Below, one piece after another: positions 26,989-36,865 of a DNA stretch of 64,000 nt; the first letter of the stretch is position 1, and the number at the start of each line of letters is the position of its first letter. The notes beneath the pieces were generated by a model that was not told where the DNA came from, made no database searches, and worked only from the letters and a program-made list of their open reading frames with translations. Source of the stretch: an uncultured Prolixibacteraceae bacterium (GTDB lineage Bacteria > Bacteroidota > Bacteroidia > Bacteroidales > Prolixibacteraceae); contig CALGIG010000010.1 in NCBI GenBank assembly GCA_937915865.1, positions 130,334 to 194,333 on the forward strand, read 5' to 3'. The translations under genes were made by a program, and so were the position numbers.

Positions 26989-27954
26989 ATGAAGAATAAA
27001 ATCTTGTTATTGATCTGTCTGGGAATTTCGTTTTCCCTTTCAGCAAAAAAATACGAAACAGTACGAATAGGAATGTGTACCGATGTGCACCTGCCCACCA
27101 TGCACGATGCCGAATACAGGATTACAACTTTTATTGATGCCATGAAAAAGGAAAAGCCTGATTTCATTATTGAATTGGGCGATTTTGCTACTCCCGATCC
27201 GAAATACGCCAAATACTTCGATATCTGGAATTCTTTTCCGGGCGATAAATACCACGTGATTGGCAATCACGAAATGGATGGCGGTACTTCGCGTGAAAAA
27301 GCGATTGCTTACCGGGGAATGAAAAGTGGCTACTATTCGTTCGTGAAAAATGGTTTTCAATTTATTGTGCTCGACGGAAATGATAAAAAAAATCCGGAGG
27401 TAAAAGGATATAAACAGTTCATCGGACCCGAACAAGTGAACTGGCTGAAGAACGAGCTGGCCAAAGCCGATAAACCGGTCGTTATTTTATCGCACCAGGG
27501 ACTGGCACATTACAGCAGTGCCGACGAAGAATATGGCGTTGAAAATTACAAAGAAATGCAGTCGATTCTGGAAGCCCACAACGCTAAAAATCCGAAGTGC
27601 AAAGTGATTGCCTGTTTCAACGGGCACACACATTACGACTATGCCGAAAACATCAACGGAATTTGGTACATCACCATCACATCGATGTCGTATCACTGGC
27701 TGGGTGAGAAATATGTGAATATTCAGTATGGACCTGAGGTGGATAAAAATTTTAAATGGATAAAATATACAGCTCCATTTAAAGACCCACTGTTTACCAT
27801 TGTTGAAATTTCGACAAAAGGATACATCAAAATTGCTGGCAAAAAATCGGAATGGATTGGAAAAACTCCCTGGGAAATGGGGTATCCTGAAAATTTGAAA
27901 AAGTACATGCGACCTGAAATTTCGGAGCGAAACCTGAAATTTAAGCTGAAGTAA
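26989..27954 (+). CDS. Secreted calcineurin-like metallophosphatase
   Basis: 321 aa from the ATG at 26989, which gives a clean signal peptide (MKNKILLLICLG to SLSAK, ~19); an upstream GTG at 26941 lies inside a repeat element and is unlikely. It is a single phosphoesterase domain with CTDVHLP (~30), ELGDFATPD (~64), IGNHEMDGG (~91), LSHQGLAHY (~167) and FNGHTHYD (~213). All metal ligands are present. It belongs to the same broad superfamily as the three other phosphatases but is a separate branch. Context between an esterase and a rhamnosidase suggests removal of phosphate from the glycan or from released phosphosugars. Confidence 0.9.
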   Translation: MKNKILLLICLGISFSLSAKKYETVRIGMCTDVHLPTMHDAEYRITTFIDAMKKEKPDFIIELGDFATPDPKYAKYFDIWNSFPGDKYHVIGNHEMDGGTSREKAIAYRGMKSGYYSFVKNGFQFIVLDGNDKKNPEVKGYKQFIGPEQVNWLKNELAKADKPVVILSHQGLAHYSSADEEYGVENYKEMQSILEAHNAKNPKCKVIACFNGHTHYDYAENINGIWYITITSMSYHWLGEKYVNIQYGPEVDKNFKWIKYTAPFKDPLFTIVEISTKGYIKIAGKKSEWIGKTPWEMGYPENLKKYMRPEISERNLKFKLK

Positions 27955-28102
27955 ATTAGATTTGGGGATTTGGATGAGATGGAAGATGGTTAAATTGTTA
28001 TTTGGTTTAATGGCTAAAGTAGAAGACAATAATTTAATAATTTAACCATTCTCTTCAAACTCCAGCCTTTAGTGAACTAGACCTACTCTTAACTTGAAAC
28101 TT

Positions 28103-31100
28103 ATGAAACGACTGATTTTTATTGTGGCTTTGTTGTTTTTGATTTCCTGCAATTCGTCAAAAAAAGAATTTCGGGTAATCGATCTGCGTTGCGAATACCT
28201 CGAAAATCCGGTAGGATTGGATGTCGTCAATCCGCGTTTATTCTGGAAAATGGACAAGCCAGTTGCGGGAGCAAAGCAAACAGCGTGGCAGGTTCAGGTG
28301 GCGTCTTCCGAAGAAATATTGAAAAGCGGAACTGCCGATTTGTGGGATTCGGGAGTTGTGCAATCCGGTCAGTCGATTCAAATCGAATATAAGGGAAAAC
28401 CGTTGCAATCGGGACAAAAGGTTTTCTGGCGGGTAAAAATCTGGGACGAAACAGGCACAGAATCACCCTGGAGTGAAACGGCCTCATGGGAAATGGCCTT
28501 GCTGAAAACTTCCGATTGGCAGGCCAAATGGATTGGAGCGCCCCAATCAATTACTTCGGGCGAAATGAAATATGCTTCGCCATTTTTCAGAAAAGAAATT
28601 GGTGTTTCGGGGAAAGTGAAAAGCGCCCGGGCCTACATTTCAGGATTGGGTTATTACGAGCTTTACCTGAACGGTAAAAAATCGGGCGATCATGTTCTTT
28701 CGCCGAATCAGACCAATTTCGACCGGCGCCAGCGCGAAAAGTGGAGCGAACCGCGAATTGGAAATATGAATACACGGGTGCTTTACGAAACGCACGACAT
28801 TACTTCACTTGTACAGGAAGGTAAAAATTCGATTGGAGTTGTGCTGGGAAATGGCTGGTATCAGCAAGCCGACCGACCCGATGAGCCGGCCTATTTGTAT
28901 GATTCGCCGCGCCTGCTGGTTCAAGCCCAAATCGAATACGAAGATGGCCGGAAAGAAACAATTGCGAGTGATGCAAGCTGGAAAGTTTCTACCGGCCCCA
29001 TACTTTATAACGGACTTCATTCCGGCGAAATTTACGATGCCCGGTTGGAACAGAAGGGCTGGAACGAAGCGGGATTTGATGATTCGAAATGGATACAGGC
29101 TGAATTGGTTCGCGAACCTGCCGGAACTTTAATGGCGCAGGTTTCGCCGCCCGACCGGGTAGTAAAAACTATTCGCCCGGTAAAAGTATCCCAGCCTGAA
29201 AAGGGCATTTATCGTTTCGATATGGGACAAATGATGTCGGGATGGGCAAGGCTGAAAGTTTCAGAAGAAAAAGGGACTAAACTGAAACTTGTTTTTACCG
29301 AAGAATTTGGCCCGACTTATGGCCAAACCGATACTTATATCTTAAAAGGCGATGGCGAAGAAATATGGGAACCGCGATTTACCTGGCACGCTTTCAGGTA
29401 TGTTGATGTAATTGGCTCTGCGGTTGAATTAACTGCCGATAACCTGGAAGGAAGGGTAGTTAATACGGATATTCAGTCGGCAGGAACTTTTGAATGTTCT
29501 AATTCGCTGTTCAATCAGCTCCTGAATAATTATCACTGGACACAACTGGGAAATGTGCATGGCTGCGTGCCTACCGACTGCCCACATCGCGAACGGCGCG
29601 GTTATACGGGCGATGGGCAAATTTCGTCGCGGTCGGCAATTTACAACTTCGATATGTCACAGTTTTATACCAAGTGGCTGGGCGACATCAGTGATGCGCA
29701 AAATCACGAAACCGGTTACGTACCCAATACCACGCCTTACGATGATGGCGGCGGCGGAACGCCCTGGGGTGCAGCGTATGTGATTATTCCCTGGTACATG
29801 TACCAATATTATGGCGATGTTCATTTGTTGCAGCAACATTACAAAGGCATGAAACATTGGATTGCCTTTATGAAAAACAACCTGAATAAAGATGGAATAC
29901 TGGCTAACCAGGGATTGGGCGAATGGGTACCTCCGGCAGTTGTAGCCATTGATCTTGACTATGTGAATTCGTGCTACTATTTGCTTTGCTGCAACCTGAT
30001 GGCACAAATTTCAAATGTTCTGGGCGAGAAAAATGATCAGGCTTATTTTAGCCAACTTAAAAAAGATGCAGCATTCAGCATCAATAAGGTTTATTTCAAC
30101 CCGGATAAAGCGGTTTATTCAGTGGGTTGTCAGGGCGCCAATGCTTATCCGCTGGCTTATCATTTTGCGGCAAAAGAAAACGAACAGGCCATTTTCGACC
30201 GACTGGTTCAAAGCCTGAAAAATGCCAAAATGCACTTCGATACCGGCATTTTGGGAACCCCTTTATTGCTCCAGGTTTTGACCGAGCAGGGAAGAATTGA
30301 CCTGGCATATACATTGATGAACCAGCGCGATTTTCCGTCGTTTGGTTACATGGTTGAGAGAGGCGCCACTACAATATGGGAAACTTTCCAGGGCGATGTT
30401 TCTCATAGTCACCCCATGTTTGGCAGCGTATGCGAATGGTTTTACCGAAACTTAGGAGGAATAATTCCCGATGCGGCTAGCCCGGCATTCAAACATGCTA
30501 TTATTAAACCTTATCCGGTTAGTGGAATCGATTATGCACGTACAAAATATCCTTCGTTGTACGGAACAATAAAAACCGATTGGAAAATTGAAGGCGCCGA
30601 TTACGAACTGAATGTTACTATTCCGGCCAATACCACTGCAACTGTTTATGTGTTAGCTACCATTCCAGAAAAGGTTTCGGAAGGAGATCAGGATGTTTCG
30701 CAAAATAAACATATCCGGTTTGTTGGTCAGGAAGGACATTTTGCTGTGTACGAAGTTGAATCAGGTGAATATCATTTTGTTTCGGAAGGGGCGCGAATTT
30801 TATTGAGAAAAACCACGCTGGCTGCTCCGGTTATAAAACCGGCCAACGCCATTGCCCAGGAAAGCGATACGGTAGTCGTTTCAATTGATGCCGAAGTAAA
30901 AGATGCTATCATTCATTACACAACCGATGGAACTGATCCGGATAGTTCTTCAATTACTTATGAAAAACCACTTCGTATTATTGACCCAACAGTTGTAAAA
31001 GCCCGGTCATACAGCCAAAATTATTCAGCAAGTTATATACAAACCGGGGTTGTTGAATTTATCGATCAGCAATCAAATGGTTTGAAATACGACTATTATT

Positions 31101-31498
31101 CAGGAAAATGGATGAAATTGCCTGATTTTTCGAAACTTAAAGCTGAAAAGAGCGGGACTGTTTACAAAATTTCACTCGACAAAATAATTCCGACACACGA
31201 CGAATTTGCACTTGCGTTTCATGGTTCAATTAAAATTGAAAGGGAGGGCGAATATGAATTTTTCATTCAATCGAATGATGGCAGCCGTTTATATATCGAC
31301 GATCGTTTGGTGATTGACCATGATGGCCCGCATGGAGCCGAAATAGAGAAAACGGGAAAAATACATTTGGCAAAGGGACTTCATCTCATTCGGATCAATT
31401 ATTTCCAGGCTGGCGGAGGAATGTTTTTACGTTTACAATACACAGGACCAGGTATTGAGAAAAAAATAATTCCGCCAACAGTTTTATTGCAGAATTAA
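28103..31498 (+). CDS. GH78 alpha-L-rhamnosidase lipoprotein with Fn3-like and PA14 domains
   Basis: 1131 aa from the ATG at 28103; lipobox LISCN (Cys ~14). The GH78 core contains the N-terminal sandwich (VVNPRLFWKMD), SGLGYYELYLNGKKSGD, FDMGQMMSGWARL, DCPHRERRGYTGDGQ (~491-505, acidic signature) and the second acid in TTIWETF (~756). Then two additions: residues ~908-985 resemble the chitobiase C-terminal Fn3-like domain (IHYTTDGTDPDSSS), and ~993-1126 is a PA14 domain (FIQSNDGSRLYIDDRLVIDHDG), a carbohydrate- or ligand-binding sandwich. It probably removes rhamnose at the cell surface while bound to the glycan. It is considerably longer than the 929-aa GH78 at 18200. Confidence 0.92.
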   Translation: MKRLIFIVALLFLISCNSSKKEFRVIDLRCEYLENPVGLDVVNPRLFWKMDKPVAGAKQTAWQVQVASSEEILKSGTADLWDSGVVQSGQSIQIEYKGKPLQSGQKVFWRVKIWDETGTESPWSETASWEMALLKTSDWQAKWIGAPQSITSGEMKYASPFFRKEIGVSGKVKSARAYISGLGYYELYLNGKKSGDHVLSPNQTNFDRRQREKWSEPRIGNMNTRVLYETHDITSLVQEGKNSIGVVLGNGWYQQADRPDEPAYLYDSPRLLVQAQIEYEDGRKETIASDASWKVSTGPILYNGLHSGEIYDARLEQKGWNEAGFDDSKWIQAELVREPAGTLMAQVSPPDRVVKTIRPVKVSQPEKGIYRFDMGQMMSGWARLKVSEEKGTKLKLVFTEEFGPTYGQTDTYILKGDGEEIWEPRFTWHAFRYVDVIGSAVELTADNLEGRVVNTDIQSAGTFECSNSLFNQLLNNYHWTQLGNVHGCVPTDCPHRERRGYTGDGQISSRSAIYNFDMSQFYTKWLGDISDAQNHETGYVPNTTPYDDGGGGTPWGAAYVIIPWYMYQYYGDVHLLQQHYKGMKHWIAFMKNNLNKDGILANQGLGEWVPPAVVAIDLDYVNSCYYLLCCNLMAQISNVLGEKNDQAYFSQLKKDAAFSINKVYFNPDKAVYSVGCQGANAYPLAYHFAAKENEQAIFDRLVQSLKNAKMHFDTGILGTPLLLQVLTEQGRIDLAYTLMNQRDFPSFGYMVERGATTIWETFQGDVSHSHPMFGSVCEWFYRNLGGIIPDAASPAFKHAIIKPYPVSGIDYARTKYPSLYGTIKTDWKIEGADYELNVTIPANTTATVYVLATIPEKVSEGDQDVSQNKHIRFVGQEGHFAVYEVESGEYHFVSEGARILLRKTTLAAPVIKPANAIAQESDTVVVSIDAEVKDAIIHYTTDGTDPDSSSITYEKPLRIIDPTVVKARSYSQNYSASYIQTGVVEFIDQQSNGLKYDYYSGKWMKLPDFSKLKAEKSGTVYKISLDKIIPTHDEFALAFHGSIKIEREGEYEFFIQSNDGSRLYIDDRLVIDHDGPHGAEIEKTGKIHLAKGLHLIRINYFQAGGGMFLRLQYTGPGIEKKIIPPTVLLQN

Positions 31499-31518
31499 CC
31501 TTATTTAAATTTAACTAT

Positions 31519-32898
31519 ATGAAAAATAACAATTTAAGCAGAAGAAACTTCCTTGGTAAAACAGCTTTGGGAGTTGCCGGAGTTACCGTTGCCTCAGGTT
31601 CAGCAATGTCGATGAGCGCTGCATCGTATAAACGGATTGTTGGGGCAAATGATCGTATCAATATTGCCTTTTTAGGTTGTGGTAATCGGAGTAAGGGGCA
31701 TCAGAACATGGTTAAAATGTCGGAAAAAGATAAAAACCTTGGAGTTGTTGCTGTTTGTGACCTTTGGAGTAAAAACCGTGAAAAAACCGCTGCCCGTCTG
31801 AAAGAAAAGTTTGGGAATGATGTTAAACAGTTCAAATACTCGGAAGATTTGCTGGCGATGCCCGATTTGGATGCTGTAATGATTGGAACAGGCGATTTTC
31901 AACATGCCAAAATCCTTGCCGAAGTTGTTAAGGCCGGTAAAGATTGTTACTGCGAAAAACCTATGGCAATTGACGTTGACGAGGCGAAATATGCGCGTGA
32001 AACCGTTTTGGCATCAAAACAGGTGGTTCAAATGGGTTCACAATGGGTAAGCGAACCCGTGCAGCGAAAAGTTCGTGAAATAATCCGTTCAGGAAAAATT
32101 GGGCAAATCACCAAAATTGAACAGGTTTGGAACGATAATGGTCCACGCTGGCACGATCCAGATCGGCAGACAGTGAAAGATATTCGCCCGGAAGATACCG
32201 ATTGGAACCGCTGGTTATTAGGTAAACCGTATGAACCATTCGATCCCTGGAAATATTTCGAATTCCGTATTTTCAGGCAATATTCTGGAGGCATCACCTC
32301 GCAATGGATGAGCCATGCCATTGGGCTGGTGCATTTTTATACCGACACTGCTATACCCGATTCGATGGTGGCGCATGGTGGAATTTTTGGCTGGCCCGAT
32401 ATTCGTCAAAATCCTGATACTTTTCAGGCATTGGCTTCGTACGACGATGCTAAATTTCTTTATTCCTATTCATCGAGCTATGCCAATAAATTTGGCGATT
32501 ACACCTGTATTCGCGGAAAAGATGCCACTTTGTTTGCTCACGGTGGCGAAGGAAGTCCACGTTGGTTTTTAATACCCGAACATCAGAATTTGCCCGGAGG
32601 ATTTGATTTTTTCAATGGCATGACTGATTTGGTAAAAAGCGGTAAGGCAGAGATCATTACGACAGAAGAGTACAATAATCAACTTCCCCCAACTGGTTTA
32701 AGCGACGACAGCAAATATCATATCGACAATTGGGCCGATTGCATGAGAAGCAGAAACCAGAATACAAATGGCAATATTCATACTGGGTTCTGGCATTCAA
32801 TTGGAACCATAATGGCTACAAGAAGTTACCGCGAAGGTAAAAAGCTGTTTTGGGACCGGGAAAAGGAAGAAATTGTTGATCGTCAGGTAAAAAGTTGA
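31519..32898 (+). CDS. Tat-exported Gfo/Idh/MocA-family oxidoreductase
   Basis: 459 aa. The N-terminus has the Tat motif SRRNFLG followed by a hydrophobic Ala/Val/Gly stretch, so the folded, cofactor-loaded protein is exported. A Rossmann fold begins near residue 50 (NIAFLGCGNRSKGH), with the family phrase CEKPMAIDVDEAKYA (~138) and a C-terminal alpha/beta domain containing WNRWLLGKP and SGGITSQWMSHAIG. Related exported members oxidise sugars at C3 or, in GH109, use NAD for glycoside cleavage; the exact reaction cannot be assigned. It starts 20 nt after the GH78 gene. A DUF1080 protein further along fits a 3-keto-sugar route. Confidence 0.88.
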   Translation: MKNNNLSRRNFLGKTALGVAGVTVASGSAMSMSAASYKRIVGANDRINIAFLGCGNRSKGHQNMVKMSEKDKNLGVVAVCDLWSKNREKTAARLKEKFGNDVKQFKYSEDLLAMPDLDAVMIGTGDFQHAKILAEVVKAGKDCYCEKPMAIDVDEAKYARETVLASKQVVQMGSQWVSEPVQRKVREIIRSGKIGQITKIEQVWNDNGPRWHDPDRQTVKDIRPEDTDWNRWLLGKPYEPFDPWKYFEFRIFRQYSGGITSQWMSHAIGLVHFYTDTAIPDSMVAHGGIFGWPDIRQNPDTFQALASYDDAKFLYSYSSSYANKFGDYTCIRGKDATLFAHGGEGSPRWFLIPEHQNLPGGFDFFNGMTDLVKSGKAEIITTEEYNNQLPPTGLSDDSKYHIDNWADCMRSRNQNTNGNIHTGFWHSIGTIMATRSYREGKKLFWDREKEEIVDRQVKS

Positions 32899-33256
32899 TT
32901 TGTTTTGATGTAATAAAGCCTGGAATATGACTGAAGTAATTGATAATCAGTTCTATTTTTAATAGAAGTATTAAAGGATAAATTGCGGTAAAATACTTTG
33001 TGACATTTGGAAAATCTGACTGTTTTGACTTTGAACCCAATAAAATGGTCAGGTTTTCCAATGTCAAATTTTGTCGCAAATGACAATCAGACGGAAGAGT
33101 TGGTAAAACTATGTTTTAAAATAATATCAGTTTCGGTTAATATTTTATTTTGGCAGGTAATTTATATAAACTATATTTGAATAACATATTAATCCAAACC
33201 AAAGATAAAAATAAAGGAGCAGTAAATATTCTAAATCATATTGTTCAAAACAAGTT
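32899..33256 (+). promoter_or_regulatory. Promoter region of the LacI-type regulator
   Basis: A 358-bp non-coding gap. A Bacteroidota-type promoter is seen at 33149-33179: TTTG (33149-33152), a 19-bp spacer and TATATTTG (33172-33179), about 75 nt before the ATG. No hairpin terminator is obvious after the oxidoreductase gene. The rest of the gap is AT-rich without a convincing gene. Confidence 0.6.
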
Positions 33257-34288
33257 ATGAAAAAAACCTCTCTTAATGATATAGCTCAAAGGCTTGGAGT
33301 ATCTAAAACTTTAGTCTCATTTGTACTTAATGGTCGGGGCAAAGAGTTCAGGATTAGTGAAGAAATATGTAAAAAAGTTACGGATACGGCAAAGGAGATG
33401 AATTATCAACCCAACCGTATTGCACAAGGTTTACGAACCGGGAAAACTAAAACGATAGGTTTGGTAATTGCTGACATTGCTAACCCTTTCTTCGGAAAAC
33501 TTGGCCGGGAAATTGAGCAGGAAGCCTCTAAGCATGGTTATCGTATTATTTTTTGTAGTTCTGATGAAAATGCTGATAAATTCAAGCAGCAAATTGCTAT
33601 GCTTCAGCAGAGTCAGGTTGATGGATATATTATTTCTCCTCCTATAAATAGCGAGGAAACTATAAAAGCATTGGTGAAAAGTCATATACCATTAGTCTTG
33701 ATAGACCGTTTCTTTCCTGAAATTGATACAAACCATATTATTGTTGACAATCTTGATGCAGCCTATAAAGCTACATCACACCTGCTTAAATTAGGTAGAA
33801 AACGAATTGCTAATATCACCCTTAATGTTGATTTGATTAACATGAAAGAGCGCACAGAAGGGTATAAAAATGCGTTGACTGATAATGGCATTTATCCTGA
33901 TGAAGCAATGATCAAGGTTTTACCATTTTCGCATGATAATACTGATGTTAATAAGGCTATTAATGAATTAGTGGGGGACAAGGATAACCTGAAAGTTGAC
34001 GCTATTTTATTTTCGACCAGCAAGCTTGGAGTTATGGGAATTGAATGTATTTCGTCGCTGGGCCTGAAAATTCCAGATGATGTTGCAGTTGTAAGTTTTG
34101 ATAATGTTGATGCCTATAAAATTTGTGTTAGTCCGGTTACTGTGATTGCGCAACCGCTTCCTGACATTGGACAAAAAGCAGTTGAAATTTTATTGAATGA
34201 GCTTTCTGAAGCAAGAAAAAATTCAGCAAAAAATCAAAAAATCAAATTATTAACTGAATTAATAGTTCGGAAATCTTGCGGTTCATAA
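33257..34288 (+). CDS. LacI-family transcriptional regulator
   Basis: 343 aa. N-terminal helix-turn-helix (SLNDIAQRLGVSKTLVSFVL, residues ~4-24) and hinge (NYQPNRIAQGLRTGKTKTIG), then a periplasmic-binding-protein-like sugar sensor domain (LVIADIANPFFGKL; LVLIDRFFPEI; VVSFDNVDAYK). LacI proteins bind palindromes with a central CG and respond to a sugar or sugar phosphate. A perfect palindrome CTAAATCGATTTAG lies 17 nt after its stop codon, and a one-mismatch copy lies upstream of susC2; these are likely operators. It is the only DNA-binding regulator in the window, so it may govern the whole locus. Its own promoter is well formed (33149-33179). Confidence 0.94.
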   Translation: MKKTSLNDIAQRLGVSKTLVSFVLNGRGKEFRISEEICKKVTDTAKEMNYQPNRIAQGLRTGKTKTIGLVIADIANPFFGKLGREIEQEASKHGYRIIFCSSDENADKFKQQIAMLQQSQVDGYIISPPINSEETIKALVKSHIPLVLIDRFFPEIDTNHIIVDNLDAAYKATSHLLKLGRKRIANITLNVDLINMKERTEGYKNALTDNGIYPDEAMIKVLPFSHDNTDVNKAINELVGDKDNLKVDAILFSTSKLGVMGIECISSLGLKIPDDVAVVSFDNVDAYKICVSPVTVIAQPLPDIGQKAVEILLNELSEARKNSAKNQKIKLLTELIVRKSCGS

Positions 34289-34304
34289 TTTTTTTCTAAT
34301 TTGG

Positions 34305-34318
34305 CTAAATCGATTTAG
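34305..34318. promoter_or_regulatory. Perfect 14-bp palindrome, probable LacI-family operator
   Basis: CTAAATCGATTTAG is its own reverse complement and has the central CG common to LacI operators. It lies between the regulator gene and the GH2 gene. A -7-like TAAATTTG (34373-34380) follows 55 bp downstream without a good -33 partner. A one-mismatch copy occurs at 5163-5176. Confidence 0.65.
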
Positions 34319-34487
34319 TTTTCGTTTAGCCCGTTAAAAAATTCCGTAACATATTGGTTGATTGTTGTTTGATAAATTTGTTGGGTGGGTTCGTTTAAAG
34401 ATAATATATATAGAACAGGCTAATATTTTGACGTTGAGATTTAGCCACTTATTCGAGTGGTGTACGAATATCAAAATGGGGTTTACA

Positions 34488-36863
34488 ATGAGAGCACTTA
34501 TTTCTTTTTTTTTGTTTCTAATTTGCTTTAATGTTAAGGCACAAAAGAATATTTCGGTTTCTTTAAACGGCACATGGACGTTAAATTATGGCCTTTGCGA
34601 TAAAAATGCACCAGGAACTCCTGATGAATTAACTCTAAAAAACTGGCCTTCAGTAAAAGCAATTGTTCCAGGGAATGTTGAACTTGACTTATATACTGCT
34701 GGTATAGTAAAAAAACCTGAGATTGGGAACAATATTTATGAACTTAGAAAGTATGAGGCCTATCAGTGGTGGTACAGCCGAAACTTTGAGTCGCCCAAAT
34801 TAGCCGATGGTGAACGGGCTGAACTTGTTTTTGAAGGGCTTGATTGCTTTTCTTCGATATGGGTTAATAATCATAAGATTGGAGATACGGATAACATGTT
34901 GATTGCCTATCGGTTTGATATTACTGATTTGCTTAAACCTTCAGGAAATTCTATTGTTGTCCGCATTAATCCTGCTGTAAAAGAAGGACAAAAACTGATA
35001 CAGGGAGTTGTAGGTTCCCGAATGGATAATGCTGCAGAATTTGCCGGTGTCCGCAAAGCTCCTTCAATGTATGGATGGGACATTATGCCGCGGCTGATAA
35101 GCGCAGGATTATGGCGCGATGTTCATGTTGACGTAGTTAAACCCACTCATTTTCAACAGGTTTATTGGATGACGAACTGGGTCGACCTGGCAAAAAAGGA
35201 AGCAGCTTTAATACTCGACTGGCAATTCACGTCAGATTATCCAACAATTGACGGATTGACAATGGAAGTTTCGCTGGAAAAAGGCAAACAACAGGTATTT
35301 AAACAATCGTATCCGCTATATAATCAATGTCGACGTGAACGAATAAATTTAGAGAATGTTGATTTTTGGTGGCCCAGAGGTTACGGAAATCCCTCGCTTT
35401 ACAATGCGACCTTAAAAATTATCGATGAGAAGGGGAACATTCTGGATGTGAACGAACAACGGATAGGAATCAGAACTGCTGATCTGATCCATACCGATAT
35501 AACAACACCAGAAACTCCAGGCGAATTTGTTTTTGTGGTAAATGGAGAGAAAATATTTGTCAGGGGAACAAATTGGGTCCCTCTGGATGCTTTCCATAGT
35601 CGCGATAAAAATCATGTAAAAGAAGCCATAAGCATGATTAGCGACTTGAATTGCAATATGATTCGTTGCTGGGGAGGAAATGTTTATGAAGACAAAGAGT
35701 TTTTTGATTTGTGCGACGAAAATGGAATTTTGGTTTGGCAGGATTTTGCTATGGCTTGTTCTATAACTCCCCAGGACAATAATTTTGCCGAAAAAATAAG
35801 GGATGAAGCTATTCAGGTTGTACTTAAACTTCGACAACATCCTTCTTTGGTTTTATGGTCGGGCGATAACGAAAACGATCAGTCGTTGATATGGTCGTTC
35901 AGAAAAGCAATCGATCCGAAATACAATAAAATTACCCGCGAAGTTTTACCACTGGTAATCTGGGAATACGACCGTATTCGTCCATATCTTCCAAGTTCAC
36001 CCTATTACAGCGAGGAGGCTTTCCATCAAAAAAACGATGAAATACTTCCTGAAGTTCATCTTTGGGGGCCGCGCGGATATTACAAAGCTCCGTTTTACAC
36101 ACAAACCAATGCTCACTTTGTTTCTGAAATAGGGTATCATGGTTGTCCTAACCGAAGCAGTTTGGAGAAAATGTTCGATCCGGGATATGTTTATCCCTGG
36201 ACAAATGATGGGCAATGGAATGATGAGTGGCAAACCAAAGCTGTTAGGTCTCATCCTAAATCAACATTTACCGAGCATCGAAACGACTTGATGGTGAACC
36301 AGGTGAAGGCTTTGTTTGGCGAATGTCCTCAAGATTTGGACCAGTTTATATTTGCTTCACAAGTTGTTCAGGCCGAGGCAATGAAGTTTTTTGTTGAACT
36401 CTGGCGAATGGATAAATTCAGAAAAACAGGAATTATCTGGTGGAACCTCCGCGATGGATGGCCAATTATATCGGATGCAGTTGTTGATTATTACAATAGC
36501 AAAAAGCTGGCCTATTATTATATCCGCCAGGTTCAGCATAACTCTTGCGTTATGATTGGCGATCCAAAAGAAGGGAAACATCCGGTGATTGCCGTGAACG
36601 ATACCAGGGAAGAAAAAACAGGGACAGTTATCGTTAAAGATAGTGATAGTGGCAATATCATTTTTTCGAAAGATTTCATAATACCTGTAAATGGGAAAGC
36701 TGAACTTGGATTTATTCCACAATCGCAGAAACAAACGATGTGGCTTATTGAATATACTATTAATAAGGAGAAATATACCAACCATTACCTGGCTGGAATT
36801 GCTCCGTTCAAATTAATTGATTATCAGAGATGGTACAAACAACTAAACATTAAACGTGATTAA
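34488..36863 (+). CDS. GH2 beta-mannosidase-like glycoside hydrolase
   Basis: 791 aa from the ATG at 34488, which gives a signal peptide ending NVKAQ (~20); the ATG at 34476 adds four residues, and a TTG at 34362 would precede the likely transcription start. It has the jelly-roll domain (YQWWYSRNFESP; LVFEGLDCFSSIWVNNH), immunoglobulin-like domain, and TIM barrel with the acid/base in WSGDNEND (Glu ~460) and nucleophile in FVSEIGYHG (Glu ~547). The two-acid pattern and WWPRGYG segment match GH2 beta-mannosidases, which cleave terminal beta-mannose, for example the core Man-beta-GlcNAc of N-glycans. WSGDNE replaces the usual WCGNNE. The ROK kinase gene starts 2 nt after the stop. Confidence 0.9.
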   Translation: MRALISFFLFLICFNVKAQKNISVSLNGTWTLNYGLCDKNAPGTPDELTLKNWPSVKAIVPGNVELDLYTAGIVKKPEIGNNIYELRKYEAYQWWYSRNFESPKLADGERAELVFEGLDCFSSIWVNNHKIGDTDNMLIAYRFDITDLLKPSGNSIVVRINPAVKEGQKLIQGVVGSRMDNAAEFAGVRKAPSMYGWDIMPRLISAGLWRDVHVDVVKPTHFQQVYWMTNWVDLAKKEAALILDWQFTSDYPTIDGLTMEVSLEKGKQQVFKQSYPLYNQCRRERINLENVDFWWPRGYGNPSLYNATLKIIDEKGNILDVNEQRIGIRTADLIHTDITTPETPGEFVFVVNGEKIFVRGTNWVPLDAFHSRDKNHVKEAISMISDLNCNMIRCWGGNVYEDKEFFDLCDENGILVWQDFAMACSITPQDNNFAEKIRDEAIQVVLKLRQHPSLVLWSGDNENDQSLIWSFRKAIDPKYNKITREVLPLVIWEYDRIRPYLPSSPYYSEEAFHQKNDEILPEVHLWGPRGYYKAPFYTQTNAHFVSEIGYHGCPNRSSLEKMFDPGYVYPWTNDGQWNDEWQTKAVRSHPKSTFTEHRNDLMVNQVKALFGECPQDLDQFIFASQVVQAEAMKFFVELWRMDKFRKTGIIWWNLRDGWPIISDAVVDYYNSKKLAYYYIRQVQHNSCVMIGDPKEGKHPVIAVNDTREEKTGTVIVKDSDSGNIIFSKDFIIPVNGKAELGFIPQSQKQTMWLIEYTINKEKYTNHYLAGIAPFKLIDYQRWYKQLNIKRD

Positions 36864-36865
36864 AA

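Noticed and set aside
34351..34380. Complete TTTG/TAnnTTTG promoter before the GH2 gene
   Set aside because: TAAATTTG is present, but no TTTG lies 19-21 bp upstream, so only the -7 part is mentioned.
34362..34487. TTG start extending the GH2 protein by 42 residues
   Set aside because: It overlaps the likely -7 element and would bury the signal peptide internally.
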